DNA of 6,253 nucleotides, taken from NCBI GenBank assembly GCA_947624465.1, contig CANQKJ010000130.1, positions 1-6,253 of the forward strand, given 5' to 3'. This DNA is from an uncultured Oscillospiraceae bacterium (GTDB lineage Bacteria > Bacillota > Clostridia > Oscillospirales > Oscillospiraceae). Made by a program: the position numbers and the translations under genes. A model generated the notes under the pieces. The model saw nothing but the letters and a program-made list of their open reading frames with translations. It had not been told where the DNA came from and did not search any database. Each line of letters begins with the position of its first letter. The first letter of the stretch is position 1. Of the stretch, positions 5,031 to 6,253 are shown in pieces.

Positions 5031-6253
5031 AGCTTTTCCAAAGACTTCCTGTGGGGTGCGGCGTCCGCCGCCGCTCAGGTGGAAGGCGCCTGGAACGAGG
5101 ACGGCCGGGGCGAGTCCATTTGGGATACCCTGGTCCATGAGGGCGGCCACGTGGCCCACGGCGAGAACTGCGACACGGCCTGCGACCACTACCACCGTTA
5201 CAAAGAGGACGTGGCCATCATGAAAGAAATCGGGCTGAAAAGCTACCGGTTCTCCGTCAGCTGGAGCCGGGTGCTCCCCCAGGGGACCGGCCCGGTCAAC
5301 GAAAAGGGCGTACAGTTCTATGTGGACCTGTGCGACGAGCTGATTGCCGCCGGCATCAAACCCCTGGCCACCCTGTACCACTGGGATCTGCCCACCACAC
5401 TATACCGCCGGGGCGGCTGGAAGAATCCCAGCAGTCCCGCCTGGTTCGAGGAGTATGCTGAGGTCATCAGTAAAGCCCTTGGTGACCGGGTATACGCATG
5501 GATGACCTTCAACGAGCCCCAGATGTTTGTGGGCCTGGGCCATTTGGCTGGTGGACACGCCCCCTTTGAGCACAACGACGACCAAACGCTGGCTGAGATT
5601 TCCAAACACGTCCTGCTAGCCCACGGACGAGCTGTGTCGGTACTGAGGAAAAACTGCCCCAATGCCCTTGTCGGCATGGCCCCCACCGGGGACAGCTACC
5701 TGCCCGAGAACGACAGTCCCGAGGCGGTGGAGCAGGCCAGGCAGAAGTCGGTGGGGCCCAAGCGGGACTTTGTCATGACCAACACATGGTGGGCCGATCC
5801 CGTCTATCTGGGCCATGCCCCCGAATGGGCCAGAGAGTTGTTGGGGAACGCAATGTATACGCTTATGGACGAGGAATGGGCCTCGGTCAGCCAGAAACTG
5901 GATTTTTACGGCTACAACTGCTATCAGGGGACCCTGGACTATCCGCCCCCTGCCGACGGCTATGACAACTACGGCTATCAGGGCTGTCCCAAGACCGGCT
6001 TCGGCTGGAACATCACCCCAAGCGCCCTGTACTACTCCAGCAAGTTCTGGTATGAGCGGTACGGCCTGCCGGTACTCATCACCGAGAACGGCTACGCCGG
6101 ACTGGACCATGTGATGCTGGACGGCAAGGTCCACGACCCTCAGCGGCAGGACTATATGCACCGCTATCTGCTCCAGGTGAAGCGGGCCATCGACGACGGT
6201 ATCCCGGTGATCGGCTACACCTACTGGAGCATCATGGACAACTTCGAGTGGGC
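5028..6253 (+). CDS. Glycoside hydrolase family 1 beta-glucosidase, 3' truncated by window
   Basis: The frame is open from ATG 5028 to the window end, giving 408 complete codons of an enzyme usually ~440-460 aa long. It hydrolyses terminal beta-D-glucosyl (or galactosyl) residues with retention of configuration. Visible signatures: N-terminal FLWGAASAAAQVEGAW (Q17 for sugar binding), YRFSVSWSRVLP, YHWDLP (H118, W119), TFNEP with acid/base E163, DFYGYNCYQ, LITENGY with nucleophile E353, and YWSIMDNFEW (W400, E407, W408) at the cut. The MDNFEW ending is typical of enzymes acting on unphosphorylated glucosides; phospho-beta-glucosidases differ in this loop. So a transporter-imported, non-PTS substrate is likely. 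No signal peptide, so cytoplasmic. It has its own promoter and strong ribosome binding site, separate from the upstream operon. Genes of this type are often called bgl, but the symbol is left blank because naming is inconsistent. Confidence 0.95.
   Translation, partial: MSFSKDFLWGAASAAAQVEGAWNEDGRGESIWDTLVHEGGHVAHGENCDTACDHYHRYKEDVAIMKEIGLKSYRFSVSWSRVLPQGTGPVNEKGVQFYVDLCDELIAAGIKPLATLYHWDLPTTLYRRGGWKNPSSPAWFEEYAEVISKALGDRVYAWMTFNEPQMFVGLGHLAGGHAPFEHNDDQTLAEISKHVLLAHGRAVSVLRKNCPNALVGMAPTGDSYLPENDSPEAVEQARQKSVGPKRDFVMTNTWWADPVYLGHAPEWARELLGNAMYTLMDEEWASVSQKLDFYGYNCYQGTLDYPPPADGYDNYGYQGCPKTGFGWNITPSALYYSSKFWYERYGLPVLITENGYAGLDHVMLDGKVHDPQRQDYMHRYLLQVKRAIDDGIPVIGYTYWSIMDNFEW

Noticed and set aside
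5616..6161. A 181-codon minus-strand frame inside the GH1 gene
   Set aside because: The + strand frame has all GH1 catalytic motifs through this region, and the minus-strand product shows none.

Overview
The window is G+C-rich (about 60% by eye), and every gene lies on the + strand. The compact spacing, the AGGAG-type ribosome binding sites and the protein families suggest a gut-type Gram-positive anaerobe of the Clostridia (Oscillospiraceae-like). That placement is inferred from sequence style, not from a marker gene.

Layout: (1) 1-750 is the 3' end of a family-3 glycoside hydrolase (beta-glucosidase type), cut by the window start. (2) 819-1880, possibly starting at 750, is a family-43 glycoside hydrolase of the 'AHGG...YWYGE' type related to exo-galactanases. 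(3) 1908-3089 is a GT1/MGT-type UDP-sugar glycosyltransferase. (4) 3109-4923 is a glycogen synthase (glgA) that does not stop at the usual length but continues into an SCP2-like lipid/sterol-carrier domain. (5) 4938-4981 is a rho-independent terminator, overlapped by a sigma-A-type extended -10 promoter (4969-4997). (6) 5028 to the window end is a family-1 beta-glucosidase missing its C-terminus. No non-coding stretch exceeds about 105 bases. No RNA gene, CRISPR array or mobile element is visible.

Genes 1-4 have gaps of at most 68, 27 and 19 bases and no terminator between them, so they are probably one transcription unit ending at 4938-4981. The GH1 gene has its own promoter and a strong ribosome binding site. 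The three hydrolases fit intracellular trimming of imported beta-glucosides and galactose- or pentose-containing oligosaccharides, with glucose stored through GlgA. The GT1 enzyme and the SCP2 tail of GlgA do not fit plain sugar catabolism. Both belong to families that handle hydrophobic molecules, which raises the possibility of a glycoside module acting on lipid-like or plant aglycones. The GlgA-SCP2 fusion is the most unusual thing seen here.
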